From assembly GCA_958298945.1 (NCBI GenBank), contig OY282610.1:39625667-39689666 (forward strand): DNA of 64,000 bases, written 5' to 3'. How positions within the stretch are numbered: the stretch's first letter is position 1; the number at the start of each line of letters is the position of its first letter. This document shows positions 22,446 to 35,170 of the stretch, in pieces. The DNA comes from Atherix ibis (taxonomy: Eukaryota > Arthropoda > Insecta > Diptera > Athericidae). The notes under the pieces were generated by a model. The model saw only the letters and a list, made by a program, of their open reading frames with translations. It did not search any database and was not told the DNA's origin. The translations under genes and the position numbers were made by a program.

Positions 22446-23660
22446 CACCATTTTATGCTTAAAGTATATAAGCATTTCGGTATGCTACCGCTTTCATGGA
22501 GAATGGCGTGTTTTAAAAAAACTCTCCGAAAGTTTACAAAATTGAAACGCTTGATATTTACGAAATAAAGAATTGGGCTTTAATATCAAAAGATTGTACA
22601 AAAAAAAAAACAAAAAATTGACTGTCGTTCTGTTTAAGGAATAAGTGAGTTAAAAATGGAATTCATTACGAAAATTAGATGTCAGTGAGTGTCATGTCTA
22701 CATAAAAAATCTACACAAATGTATTATGCAAGTAGTACGTTTTTTCGCCGCTTTTGCAATAATTCGGCTAGAAAATTGCATTTACATTAACGAAAATTTG
22801 ACGTATGGATCTATCCAGGCAGTTTTTATTCTGTCATCTACAAGTTAAATTGGACGCACTATTATTGTTTTCCAAAAAAAGAAAAGTTATATTCTATACA
22901 AGAACCGATCCAATCGACTAGTGCCAACAATGTCTAATTGCATATGGAAAAAAGGTAACAGATAAAATTGATCCCTTTTGAAATTTTATTTGAGTTTATT
23001 CGAAATTAAAGTGTCAACTGCACATTTTGGATTCGCTCACTTTCGCAGTCACAGTTTGGAAAAAGCTGGAATTCATAAAGCAATTTAATCCGAAAAAAAC
23101 TAACTAATTCAAAATTTTATTGTAGTTTTGAGAAAATTCAATCACACTGACTTTTTCTTATGCAGAATCTTTTTTTTCTTCCTATAACAAACCAACGATA
23201 CATCAGAAAACCTAAACCAATAAGAACAGCAACAGCATCTCAACATAACCTCCAAAGCATAATTGGAAATTTTTCTTTTTTCTCTGTTGCCCTTTTCTTA
23301 GTGGCTTATTGTTTTGATTGAGCAAGAAAGAGAAAACCGAATAACTCTGACGAGTTCCATGAAAGTTTTGTTTATTTTTTATTCTTTTTTTTTTTTAATT
23401 AAATTTTGTTGTTTTTTCTCCATTTCGTTTGCAATTTGCCAATTTTCTTACCCTCTCTTCTGTCGCTCTTTTTTTTTGATTTTTTTGATGGTCAAAACTT
23501 CTTATGGCAGCCAAAAAAAAAAAAAAAATAAAGAATAATGAATAAAATGGGGAAATTGAAAAAAAAGTGGTAATAACAACAAGTGAGTAACGATAAAAAA
23601 TAAGGTAAGAAATTGTCCGTTGGGTTGTATTGGTTTTTAGGGGCAAGGGAGGGGCAAGGG
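22446..23660. other. unique stretch, no supported gene
   Basis: Mixed sequence with a T-rich patch near 23380-23490 and an A16-type run at about 23514-23529. Overlapping frames at 23314-23538 (+) and 23395-23646 (-) are homopolymer-driven and rejected. Confidence 0.5.
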
Positions 23661-23667
23661 GGATTTG

Positions 23668-24147
23668 TTAAATATGAACTGAGAAACGAAAAAGAAATAA
23701 TAAAAGCACAATTTCGGTGTTACTAAAGGCAAATTTTTGTTGTTGTTGGTAAAAGACTTGGAAAAAAAGAAACAAAAAGCAAGAAAACAAAATTATTAAT
23801 GGTGAATGAGTGACTGGCTGAGCGAGTGAGTGAGTGAGTGAGTGAGTTAGGGTGTGCGTGCGTGCATGCGTGCGTGAATGAGTGAATATCATCTCGTCGG
23901 CACAGTCATTCTTTCGTTTCTTGAAAAAATTTCGCCCATTTTCTCGGGTAATTTGGATTTTTATGATTTTTACTAGATTTGCAAAAATACTTGCCATTTT
24001 TTTGCATTTGTACACTATAAAAACAGACGGCGCTATTGCGACCATCTCCATCCCTTCTCTAAGAGTGAATGGTGTTTTTTTCTTCTTCTCATCTATAATT
24101 TTCCATTCTGTCTTTTTGCAAGGGACGACCGGCGAAGAAGGGGGCAT
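23668..24147 (-). other. 159-codon orphan frame crossing microsatellites
   Basis: Starts at a true ATG (MPPSSPVVPCKKTEWKIIDE) and keeps a mixed composition for about 85 residues. It then runs into (ACTC)n/(GCAC)n microsatellite, giving THSLTHSLTHS, and a hydrophobic F/L tail. The first half could be a real short exon, but no family, signal peptide or splice donor is clear. A plus-strand frame (23882-24151) overlaps it. Confidence 0.15.
23822..23875. repeat. compound (GAGT)n / (GTGC)n microsatellite
   Basis: Six GAGT tetramers (23822-23847) followed by gtgcgtgcgtgcatgcgtgcgt. Confidence 0.9.
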
Positions 24148-25600
24148 ATAATTTTTGATGATAGTTTGACATTTATCCGTTCATCTGCCTCTTCGTATTC
24201 TTGTCTGTCTCTATTATTATTTTTTTTTTTTAATCATTCACATTTGCCTAGGCTAATGAAAATATTCCCATTCGGCTGTGTACACACGTTCATACATAAA
24301 TAACGAAATCCCCATAAATCCATAATTACACGCACACATTTGCATAAATCCAAACAGTAAAGCACATGAAAGAATTTCTATGCTCCTCTGAGATTGGCTA
24401 GTTTGGATGGTTGGCTGCCCAACTGACTGATTGGCGGTGGTGGTGGTGGTCCGATGGTTTGGTTGGTTGGTCTGTTGGCGTTCTCATTAGGCTTTAAAAC
24501 TGTGCAACTATAAAAGAATTCATGTATTGTGTATGTAAAAATATATTTGGTAAAAAACATTAACTGCTACAGAAATAATATCGAAAAATATAAAAAGAAC
24601 AAAATTTCAAATAAATACAATTTGACCCCTTCACAACCTTCCCTTCTCAAATGGGTTTTTAAAAAAAAACCAAACTTTTTAAGAGGAGACATTTTTTATT
24701 CTGTGCACTCCAATTTTTTTTTTCATTTTTGTGGAGCTTACATACAAATTTTTTGAACAAAAAAGGATAATGCAAAAACAATATTCCCAAAGTACGAGTA
24801 CGAGTGATCATCATCGGCTTTTGTCAATCTTTAGTATGGAAAAAAAAAATTCCATTTCTTCGAGTGAAGTTTTCGAAAATCGCCCGTTTTTTAAACAAGA
24901 ACAAGTAAATTTGAAGAAATTTTTCACAATAAAATTGCTTAACCAAAAAAAAAACCAACCCTTATTCTTGTCCTTTTCCCATTTAAGAACAAGACAAAAA
25001 CAACAAGAAAAAATTCTCGTTAAAGAATATTCGTTTCTGTGATTATTTTATGATTAATAATAATCAGTCCCACCACCACCACCACCGACCGACCGACCTT
25101 CATAAAAAAAAAAATTAAACTAAAAATGATGAGAAATAATCCAAAAAAAAAAAAAAATAACGCAACAAGTCTCCAGTCCAGTCTGGACGTAAGTTTTTTA
25201 CGTTTTCATTCAATGGACTTTTATGCAAATGCGCCAGAGGGTGACTTATAATTTCGGCAATAACCGCTAATTATTCTGAAATGGGATGAAAACCGGAAGT
25301 CTCCTTATTTTTATTTCGATTTTTACTTTTATTACACAATAATTATGGTTTTTTTTTGTCTTCTGCTTTTCCTTTTCCTTATGTTTCCCGCTTTTTATTT
25401 TTGGTTATTATTTTGTATTTATTGACCTTATTAAGTCTGGAATTTGACATTGAAAAATTAAAAGAAAATTGAAATATTTCGCGCGGGTGATTATTAGCAA
25501 CCCTTATTAATGTTGTTTTTTCTTTTCTTTTTGAAGCTCTGAGAAGTGTTCTACCTTCATTCATATTAAGCTAGAAGAAGAGGCGAAGTTTTTTTTTTGT
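24148..25600. other. unique stretch with microsatellites
   Basis: Holds (GGT)n at about 24434-24450 followed by (GGTT)n, its complement (CCA)n then (CCGA)n at about 25071-25098, and a TATAAAAG element at about 24506. Frames at 24529-24756 and 24731-25042 are AT-driven. No gene is supported. Confidence 0.5.
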
Positions 25601-27480
25601 TTTTTTGCTGGATATAATTTTAATTTTTTTTTAAAGCGAAATTTTTTTTTTTACATTAAAAAAAGCGTTCGTTTTCCATAAAAACATTTTTTCTTGGGCG
25701 TCTAAAAATCATTTAATTTTTCTCTTTTTTATTTCATATAGAAAACAATTTTATTTTCTTTAGAAAAATGTTTGTAGATTTTTTTTTATTATGACCTTAA
25801 AAATTTTCCTTTTTTGGCTAAGAAGATTTTTATAGGAAAATTTTTGCCTATCAAAAATGTATTTTCTACGGAATAATTGGTTTTTTATTTGTAGTGAATT
25901 TGTTTGCAGTGGAAAAAAATATTTATGGCGAAATTATTGTGCCGAAAAACTTTTTATAGGACCTTATTTATACTGGAAAAATTTGTATGATGATTTTGTC
26001 GTGTCAAAAAAGTTTTTATAGCGAAATAATTTTTATGGCAAATATTTTGTGTCAGGAAAACTTGTATGGAAAATTTGTTGGGTTGATCAAATTTTTATAT
26101 CGAAATAATTTTTATAGCAAATTCCTAGTTCCAAAATTTTTTTATAGGACCTTATTTATAATGGAAAAATTTGTATGGTAATTTTGTCGTGTCAAAGAAG
26201 TTTTTATAGCAAAAAAATTTCTGTGGCAGGAACATTTTTATAGCATATTTTTGTCCTCGGAAAAACTCTTTTATGAAAAATTTGTTGGGTCGAGCAAATT
26301 TTCTACAATATATCGAAAAAATTTATAATTTTCTTGTGACCAAAATTTTTTTATAGGACCTTATTTATAATGGAAAAATTTGTATGGTATTTTGTCGTGT
26401 CAAAGAAGTTTTTATAGCGCAAAATTTTTTATGGCAAATGTTTTGTCAGGAAAATTTTTATAGCATTTTTTTGTCCTCGGAAAAACTCTTTTATGAAAAA
26501 TTTGTTGGGTCGAGTAAATTTTTTATACCAAAAAAAATTGTTATAGTAATTTTCTTGTTTGGTGAATTTGTCGTGTTAAAGAAGTTTTTATGAGAACATA
26601 TTTTATGGTAAACAGTCTGTGCCGAATAATTGTTAGAAGTAATTTATTTTCACCGAAAAAAATTATGGCATATTTACTGTGTTGCGAAAATTTGTGTAAG
26701 ACAATTTTTTTTTTTGGTCTCTGAAGAACTCTTGTAAAAAAATTGTCTGTGTCTGTGTCGAAAATTTTTTTATAGAAAGTTGTTTGTAACGAAAAAATAT
26801 TTTTATGGTAAATTTTTCTTCAACAAATTTTTTCCATTGAAAAAACGTAGAGGGAACTTTGTTTTTGTCTCAGAAAGACTTATGACAAATTTGTTATGTC
26901 GCTGGAATTTTTATACCGGCAAAAATTGTATGGTAAATATTTTGTTTTTATAAAAACATATTTGTATCGAAGAATTTTTTTTGTCGGGACAGCTTTTAAG
27001 TAACTTAATAATATCAAAGGTGAAAAAAAGGTTCAAAAAATTTCTTGGGACTGATAAATTTTTGCTGAGAATATTTTTATGGAAAATTTATTGTAGCAAA
27101 AAAATTATCATTGCTAATGAAAAATTCCTTTTGCAGATAAAATGTGTGTTTTGTTTTTTTGTGGAAAAATGAATTGTTTAAGAAAATCTTTTTCAAGAAA
27201 ATAATTTTTGCCCCAAAAAAAAATTTTTTTTTCCCCGGAAAATTAGGACTATATAAAAAAATTGCCATAAAACATAATTTTGAGCGGTAAAAAAGTTTTT
27301 GACGAAATTTTTTTTTTTTTGTGGATAATTTAACGATGGAAAATTTGTTTATAGAAAAATTCTCCAGTTTGTATTAGGCAATTTTTCGTAATGAAAAATT
27401 TGTTTTGAGGTTTGAATAGCTTCTTAGCCAATAATGACGGCTTTATGGTAACTCAAAAATTATGGGCAAAATATTTTTGT
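25600..27480 (+). repeat. T-rich tandem array, unit about 190-210 bp at its core
   Basis: The core at about 25.90-26.60 kb has an ordered unit: tttttataggaccttattta, taatggaaaaatttgtatgg, attttgtcgtgtcaaagaag, then tttttatagcgaaa. Landmarks sit near 25950, 26139 and 26348 (steps of 190 and 209 bp). Flanks to 25.6 and 27.48 kb reuse the words ggaaaaattt, aatttttttatag and tttgtcg with a looser order. Frames inside are artefacts. Confidence 0.75.
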
Positions 27481-27489
27481 GAAAATATC

Positions 27490-28650
27490 TAACCTAGAGC
27501 TAAGGTCTTTTCTCCGATTCTCCGAAGAGTAAGAAGAAATCTTTTAGCAAAACTTTATCACACAAACGGGAAAAGTTCCCACACGATGCCCATTATTCCT
27601 CCACAAAGTAAATGCGAGCGTTTCGAATCAATCAGAAAAGTTTTCTTTTGATTGATTGGCGGCTATCGAACACGAAGTCCCCCCTCCCCGCGCCTTCCCA
27701 CTAAACCTACCATTAACCAATGTACAAATGTGAACGAACGCACTCAGAGCCTACGGAGTCCCACACATTCAAATTTTGATTCAGTTTCGATTTCAAATAT
27801 AAACTCTCTGATTCAGATTAATTAAGACGAAATAAATTTTTTCTAGATAAAAAAATGTGTCCATTGAAAATTTAGTTTCTTTCGAAAAATGTCCAGCGTT
27901 TCTAGGAGTAGTCGGAACATGTTGCGCGCAGCCTTTTACTTGTTGGCTTTTTGTTTGTTCTGTTCGCATTGTTGTTGTTGTTGTTGTGTTGTGTTGTGTT
28001 GTTGTTGCTGCTGCTGCTGCTTTGTTTTCCCATTCAAAATGGTGCTATGGTAATTTGAACTTGACTTGCGTGCATGTATGGACATGTCAAAAGTTTTGGT
28101 TTTGAAAAATTCCAAGCCGCATGGGGCTATGTCGGTGCCAATGGTGTGTGCGTGAAGATTGTTTTGTACGAAACACCACACCACAAGAGGCTAGTGAACA
28201 CTTTCAAGCGTATGTGAACTTGTGAATCATCCGCACGGAAGATGGTGTTTGTGCGAACAGTCGTCGGTTTAGTAAATTTTCTTAGGAAAGAAAGAGAGAT
28301 ATTCATCGTCGATTGAATGAGGAACGGCGACGACAACGGAGAGAGAGAATGCATAGACGGACGGACGGACTGGTTTACTTCAATGCTCACGATTGGTTTG
28401 ATGGTGGTTGTGTTGTGACTGTTCAACTTTTTGATTCTACGTTTGGTAAAAATTCGGAATTTTTCTATGAAAATCGATGAAAATTTAAAAAGAATCGATT
28501 GCGTTTGATTTTTTCCAACTTCGATTGGGAAATTGTCGAAAAAACTAACGATTCAAATGCCAATGAAAATGTGTACTTAATGAAAAATGTAAAATGTGCA
28601 ACAAACGCCATTTTCTATCAGTGTATTGAGTTTTGTAATTTGTAAACATG
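27490..28650. other. GC-richer unique island, probable regulatory or leader sequence
   Basis: Composition changes sharply at about 27.49 kb. CpGs become common, and a (TTG)n/(CTG)n run lies at 27970-28021, with cggacggacggac near 28360. Frames on both strands (27857-28105, 27936-28184, 28127-28426) cross the triplet run. A 24-codon frame starts at about 28240 (MVFVRTVVGLVNF). Probably the upstream part of the candidate first exon at 28993. Confidence 0.35.
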
Positions 28651-28665
28651 TGTGTGTGTGTGTGT
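28648..28665. repeat. (GT)n microsatellite
   Basis: Nine TG dinucleotides after acatg. Confidence 0.9.
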
Positions 28666-28992
28666 GAAAAAACGTGCATGGATGGGGCTATTGTTTCTGG
28701 TGGTAGTGGTGGTGGTTGCGCGAACGCACGGTCATATAAGAATTTACGGAAAATTCGTGAGCTGGTATGTGTGGAGAGATATAAAAAAGAGAGTGAGTTG
28801 TGCGGTTGATACCAGTTTTGTGTACTCGCGATTTCATATTTGGTTGGAACGATTGAAATCGGAACGACATTTAACTAAGAGTGAGATTCTCGCTGGCTGC
28901 TGCGGTACAGATGAGAGAGCGGATGTCCGTATGCGGTGTGCAGTTCCAGGCGGCTGGATTCATTTTCGTGGTGTGTCGTTTCGAGTTCGTCG

Positions 28993-29226
28993 ATGATCGT
29001 TTGTTCGTTCTACCGAATGCCGCCATCCGCCGTCTGTTGGCTGCTGGCGGTTGTGTGCGCGCTGCTGCACTGTTCATTGACGTCGGCATATGGGCTATGT
29101 CCTACTGGTGGTGGGTGTGTGCGTCCATGCGTGCCTGCGTGTTGTGTACCTGGACGGGACACGACTATTCCAACATTTGCGGCAGGACACACATTATTAG
29201 AATGTATTCCGGCATTTACATGCTAA
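28993..29226 (+). CDS. candidate secreted Cys-rich peptide or signal-peptide first exon
   Basis: An ATG at 28993, with a second in frame at 29017, opens 77 codons to TAA. From the second Met the protein has a textbook signal peptide: a short n-region (MPPSA), a hydrophobic core (VCWLLAVVCALLHCSL), then TSA before YG as a likely cleavage site. The mature part is about 43 residues with seven cysteines (LCPTGGGC, RPCVPACC, LECIPAFTC). The island is the most GC-rich in the window, with GC-ending codons (CTG, GCG, GTG). Either this is a small secreted peptide, or the frame is a signal-peptide first exon ending at a donor such as CTGGTG|GTGGGT near 29106, with the Cys-rich tail being intron. No family is recognised. 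Frames overlapping on the same strand (28652-28996, 28881-29249) have no such signature. Confidence 0.35.
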   Translation: MIVCSFYRMPPSAVCWLLAVVCALLHCSLTSAYGLCPTGGGCVRPCVPACCVPGRDTTIPTFAAGHTLLECIPAFTC

Positions 29227-30221
29227 CACATCCACACAATAGTTCGTAGTCCCCCTCGTAAATGTAACTTTTGCCGGGAGTAAATATGCATAAAAATATT
29301 GCCACTGCCGCCGCCACTCTCAACGGCACCGCATCCACATTCGATTGAATTGGCAGGACGGCAACACTAAATCTAGGAAGGAAAGCCGAGAAATTCTCAT
29401 TGCCAAACGGCAATGGAAAAACTTCCGTAAATTTTACATTTCTTAGCGTCGCTCTCTCTCTCTCTCTTAGTTAATGTTGAACTTTCTATCGTATCGCTGC
29501 ATTCCTCGCTCAGTTGCTTAGGTTTTCTTCTCCCTGTTTCCTTCTTCGTCACTTTTCGTCTATTTCAGTTGTTCCTCTCATTCACTCACCCTTCAATACC
29601 GCAATGAAAAGTTCCGATTTCCTTCAAAACTCCTGCTTGTGCGCTCCGTCGACACAATATCCTTAAATGCCCCGCACATAATTCGATAGCATTTTTACTT
29701 CATTCTCATTTTCATAGATAAGAATCTCTTCGGGGCCTGCCTGCCTGCCTGTTTTCTTTATCGAAAATGACATAAGTTTCCTGTTTCAAAATAAACTTGT
29801 CGTATCCTTTTTATTATATTATCTTAAAAAAGAAGGGCAAAAAAAAACCCCCAACAACAACCACAAAACAGAAACAGACAAAAAAAACAAAAAAACTAGA
29901 CGAACAAACTCGAAGAAAATAAGGGAAACAATTTTTTGATAAGAAAATAAATATTTTCTTTTTCTTTTAGGAGTGCTTAATTTTATCCAAAATCCCGTCC
30001 TCGGAACTGGCCATACATACTATCTATCTGATTAGGGATATTTTTTTCTTTTGCCTTTCCTTTTATAAAATTATAGGAAAATTAAAAAATAAAACTAAAA
30101 ATCCCAATAGTCATAATAATAGTGTTTGAGTGTTTGGGCTGTTGTGTCGTCAAAGTACGTGACTTCTTTTTTCTTTTTTTGGTGAATAATATTCGGCAAA
30201 TTTAGACATTTTTTTTCCCTT
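29227..30221. other. unique stretch, no supported gene
   Basis: GC stays raised to about 29.75 kb, with (CT)n at 29453-29468 and cctgcctgcctgcctg at about 29736-29751. It then drops into A/T-run DNA. The minus-strand frame at 29216-29413 starts at TTG and has no signature. Confidence 0.5.
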
Positions 30222-31140
30222 AAAAAGCTAATGATTTTTTCTTATAAGATTAACTTTAAAAAGAAAAATTAAAATGTTTGAATTTTTTCTGTGCAAATTC
30301 TTATTTTTGTTCCCTAAACTAAATTTCTTTAAAAATATCGTTTTTTATCGATCGGTATCATCTACTTTTCTCCCAACCCCTCTACTATCCAAAAATATAA
30401 AAAATGATGCTTTTTGTAAAAAAAAATCTTTTTTTTCTTAATAAAACCGAAAATAATTCAAATTTCCTCATCAAAAATACTTTCCTTTATAAAATTTTCT
30501 TCACTGTCATGGGGTGTTTTTTTTTTAGGTTTAGTTTAATTTTTAAGCATTCATTAAAGTTAATGATTTTTTCTTATAAGATTAAGTTTAAAAAAAAATC
30601 AAAATGTTTGAATTTTTTCTGTGCAAATTCTTATTTTTGTTTCCTAAACTAAATTTCTTTAAAAATATCATTTTTTATCAATTATTGTCATCTTCTTTTC
30701 TCCCAACCCCTCTACTATCCAAAAATATTAAAAATGATGCTTTTTATAAAAAAAAATTTCTTTTTTTTCTTAATAAAACCGAACATAATTCAAATTTCCT
30801 CATCAAAAATACTTTTTTTTTATAAAATTTTCTTCACTGTCATGGGAGGGTTTTTTTTTCAGGTTTAGTTTAATTTTTAAGCATTCATTAAAGTTAATAA
30901 TTTTTTCTTATAAGATTAACTTCTTGGGAAATTTCAAAATGTTTGAATTTTTTCTGTGCAAATTCTTATTTTTTTCCCCTAAACTAAATTTCTTTAAAAA
31001 TATCGTCTTTTATCGATCATTGTCATCTACTTTTCTCCCAACCCCTCTACTATCCAAAAATATTAAAAATTGATGCTTTTTGCAAATAATTCAAATTTCC
31101 TCACCAAATAATTTTTTTTTTTATAAAAATTTTTTTCAAT
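30222..31140 (+). repeat. tandem repeat of about 333 bp, 2.7 copies
   Basis: The segment atgtttgaattttttctgtg starts at about 30273, 30604 and 30939. In each copy it is followed in order by ctaaactaaatttctttaaa, ttttctcccaacccctctac, tatccaaaaatat, aatgatgctttt, attcaaatttcctca and, in the first two, ttcttcactgtcatggg. Steps are about 331 and 335 bp. The copies differ by point changes and T/A-run lengths, and the third decays after 31.1 kb. The T-rich frames inside are not genes. Confidence 0.9.
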
Positions 31141-32889
31141 TTCAGAAGGAGGGGGGGGGTGTTGAGGGTGTTAAAGAATTTCTGCTCCATTTATCCAGAA
31201 AATATTCATTATAGAAAATAACTTTCGAAAAGGAAGTTTTACTATGAGGAATATACACGTTAGTGACACAAAGCCGAGTTGCTCTTTAGTTGTCTCCAAA
31301 TGGCCTAAAACGTCAAATTGTCAGTGTTAAAAATTTTTTTTTTTACTAAATATAACCATAAAACCCTCTCTTTTTCCCCAAAAAGTATAAACTGGAAAAT
31401 TGTTCACATCAAAAATTTGTCCTGCCAAAAATGTAACTGGAAAAAATATCCGATTCCTTAGAGAAAAAAGGATTTTCTTTAGTAAAGAAAATTTTCTCTA
31501 TCAGAAAATGTGTTCTCATCGATGATAATTTTGGTAATTAAAAAAAAAATTGGTCCTGACAGAAAATTTCTCTTTCGAATATAAAAAAAAAAATTTATGT
31601 AAGAAAACAACTACCCCGCCTCGTCTCCGCCCTCTTTCTAGGAAAATACTTTTACAAAAAACCAAAATATTGTCATGGGAAAAAAATTTGATTATTTACG
31701 TTGAGACCACTTCTTTGAGTGCGTCAATGGTGCAGTTGTGTTGTATGGTCATTTTTATGATGGCAGGCAATATTTTTTTTTATAAAAATTCGTCTAATAA
31801 TCCATAAAATGTGTTCACTTATCGGCCATTTTTGATAAATTTTCAAACTGTTTTTCCCTTTTTCTCATGTCCTTCCAATTCACACCGTTTCGGAGTTCCC
31901 TCTTTTCGTATTTTGATTCTCTTTTTCGAATATACCATGTACACACACGATGTTAGTTTATTTTTTAAATTTATTTTTTTAATCCACTTTCCGCACATGC
32001 TCTCGATCGAGCCCGATGCTTTTTTGTCGTACATACTCTTTAGAGCTTACAATAAATATGCGTCCTACTCATATGATGATGGTTTTTGCTGACACACTTA
32101 AAATTTTGTGGCTTTTTAATAGCTAATAAAAGTGCCTAAACGATTTTTGGATTTAATAGGGCCTATCGAATTAGTATAAACAACATTCCATCGTTGCGTA
32201 TTTAATATTTGGTAATAAATATTGGGCAATAGCGTTTTAGTCCTTTTGCATATAAATTTTTGTTTGTTTGTATTTTGATTTCTTTGGTTTGGAGTTACAA
32301 ATTTTAAGAAATTGGAATTTTACCCTTTTGGGGTAGAAAGTGTCTACTATCGATGAACTTGTTGCATTAATATTTAATGAAAATAATAATAATAATTATT
32401 GTGTATTGAGGGGAGGCAGTGGTGATTTCTGTTTAGGGGACAGTGGGGGAAAAATCCATTATTAAAAGATCTTCACGTGTCCTCTTAGGTAGTCTCATTG
32501 TCAGAATTTTTCAATTTTTACTCACCCCATCATCGATAATGATTTGAAACTTTAAGTATTATTAGAAAATTAGTCAACAAAAAAAATTTCTTTTCCTAAT
32601 ATTATACCAGTTTTTTTGTCTATTGATAAAATAATTAAATTTTTGGCACAAATCAGGATATTGAACAGAAACTTTTACTTTTTCTGCTTGAAAAATTTGG
32701 AAAATGTTCTTCCTTACCATACACAGTTTATCGAACAAATAATTTTTAGACGAGTTCTTTTTTTGTGGTGAATAATTTTATTTTTATAGGAATAATTCCT
32801 TTTGGGTTAGATGTGTTTTTTTGTTTGTTGGAAAACTTAAAATATTAAATGTTAATAAATGAAATTGGACGAAAACAATCCAATTTTCG
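31141..32889. other. AT-rich unique stretch
   Basis: A G9 run at 31151-31159. Overlapping frames at 31550-31807, 31811-32092 (+) and 31843-32034 (-) are not recognisable. Nothing else supported. Confidence 0.5.
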
Positions 32890-33655
32890 AGTATCATTTT
32901 TAAATTAGTCTAAATATTTTTTTTGCTTATTAAATTAACAAAAAAAAAAAAAAAAAAAACAAAATCACTTAAAATTAAATTGATTAAGTTTTTTTTATAA
33001 CAAAACACGACAAAATTTTTTATACCATATTAATTTTCGTTTCGACCATATCTAGTTTGATGAGAAAAATTAGTGGTTAGATTTGCTAATTGCAAAATCA
33101 TAAAAAGGTTTCCGTTAAAATCATTAATAGTTTTTGATTTAAAATTAACGAACAAAATTAGATGGAACTTTTATGCCGACATATTGTTGAGTTAATTTCG
33201 ACCAAAATCACAATTTTTCGATATAATTTAAATTGAGATATTTTTAACTTCTAACATAATATAAAAGAAAGTATTTTTATTTTTGTCTCAAAAGCTTATT
33301 GCCACAAAAGCAGTAAAAAAATATTGGGTTTTTCCTGTGTTTTTTTTTAGACCAAATTCGCTGTTTTTTTCCTTTTTTTTTAAAGTGATTTTATAAAAAA
33401 TTAACCATAAGTCATTTCTGTCCAAAAATCCCAACAAAAAATAGGAATTTTTACCTGATTCCATTTTTTGACCAAAAAAAATCTGGTTTTTTTTCGATTT
33501 TCGACCAGAATAAATTGTTTGCTTATATTTCGATACAAATTATAATTTTTCTAATTTTCTGATCATTAAAAAAAATTGTATTTATTTTTCCGAATTTTTT
33601 TTTTTTGATATTTTTTCGACCAAAACCGTTTTCATTTGTAATCAAAAGAAAATAA
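32890..33655 (+). repeat. duplicated block, copy A
   Basis: A noncoding segment of about 765 bp matching 37165-37910 in the same order and orientation. The best-kept part is about 33080-33345 (atttgctaattgcaaaatca, aggtttccgttaaaatcatt, atggaacttttatgccgaca). The offset is 4283 bp at atttgctaattgcaaaatca. It ends in ttttcgaccaaaa-type words, the same word that builds the 39.3-40.7 kb array. Confidence 0.88.
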
Positions 33656-34180
33656 CAACACTACATATTTGATTTTTCTAATATACATTGTTACTTTTTG
33701 GACAGAGTTAATAGATTTTCAATTTTCGACCATTTTCGATTTTCGACCAATTTTTTAGACCAAATTTTTTTTTTTAATAAATTAAAAGAATTTGTAGTTT
33801 GCTTACTTAAAAAAAGTATTTTTCTAAGTTTTGACTAAATTTATTATTCGTTTTTTCTATTTTATCAAAAATTTGGTTCTGTTTAATCAACACTAAAATC
33901 ATTTCTATATTTTTTCTTTAGATCAAAATATATTCCCCATTATATATTATGGAGCTCCTTTTTAACCCTTAAATTTGAAATTAGTTAATTTTGGACCGAT
34001 ATTCTCTATACTTTTAAGCAATAGAATCGAAAACCCATCTTCGATTCTCCTCGAACCAATTTTCCAAATATTTGTTTTTTTTTCTGGGCCCTAATATTTA
34101 TTCATTTATCGTTTATCCTTTTGACAGTCCCACCTTACTTCAATATCAGTTTATACTACAATATATGTAAATGGATACAC

Positions 34181-34211
<31 letters not shown>

Positions 34212-35170
34212 TTAATAATAATAAGAAAAAAAAATAACACGAAAATGGAAGATTGATACACGAACATTTTTAGATGGCATGATTTTGTGATATGAAATTT
34301 TAATCGGAAATGTTTGGGGTGAGATGTTTAGGGTTGTTTTATTAATAATAATAATAATAAAAAAAAAATTGAAGAAAAAAAAACCTATGAAAGAAAAGAC
34401 AGAAAAAATCCATCAGAGCCAACGGGGGAAAAAAAATAAAAAGCGGAACCATAAAAGCCCAAAAATATATAAAGTATAGAATACAGAATGTGTAAGCGAA
34501 GAGGATGGATATGGACACACTGTAGAGGCCATAAAAATAAAAGTAACTACAATAAAAAAAATGAGGGAGCATTTATCGTCAGTCATGGGTGGAATGGGTT
34601 TCGAGACTTAAAACTTACGAGAATATGTGCATGGACGAGTAATCGTATATTGGCCAAAGCGATAATTATTATTTTACGGGCCACCGTTTCATATGAAAAT
34701 CGTAAGGACAGAAGAAGATGGCTACCAGTGTGAGAGCACGATTGTGTAGGGTTCATGCCCATTGCCACCCTGGTCAGTTTAGCTGATATAAACCCGATTG
34801 CTTTTGATACGAAAATAACGAATTATTTATACTTGATTGCATGAATCCATCCAATCCTTAACGCCATTGATTGCTGGTCTAAATGGTGGTGTCTATCAGT
34901 TTTCGATATAAGGAAAAGGTATGGGACCGTAGGAGGATTTGCGTCCAATAGAAATGAAGTATTTTAGGGGTGGTATCTATTTTTTTATGTACCTTCATTT
35001 TCATTATGGTATTTTCATGATTATTTTTGATTCGTTCATTTTTTGTTGCACATATTCATTTATATTTTTATTGGTTTCTTTTCTATTCCGTTCCGAATTC
35101 CATTTCGTATATTAAATGTACGTTTGATTAAATAATAAATAGGAACGAAATAAATAATTTACAATAAAAA
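33656..35170. other. AT-rich stretch and small unique island
   Basis: Scattered tttcgaccaaa words to about 33.8 kb, then (AAT)n at 34176-34223 and 34342-34362. A GC-richer island follows at 34480-34960 with unrecognised overlapping frames (34488-34733 +, 34583-34768 -). No gene is supported. Confidence 0.5.
34176..34223. repeat. (AAT)n microsatellite
   Basis: Fifteen or so AAT triplets with one interruption (gttaat). Confidence 0.9.

Noticed and set aside
23668..24147. 159-codon minus-strand frame as a confident gene
   Set aside because: The middle is (ACTC)n/(GCAC)n microsatellite and the end is homopolymer-driven; only the first half is protein-like, so it is listed at low confidence.
24434..25098. 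Complementary (GGT)n and (CCA)n runs 640 bp apart as a designed inverted repeat
   Set aside because: Both are simple microsatellites; complementarity of such short runs needs no special explanation.
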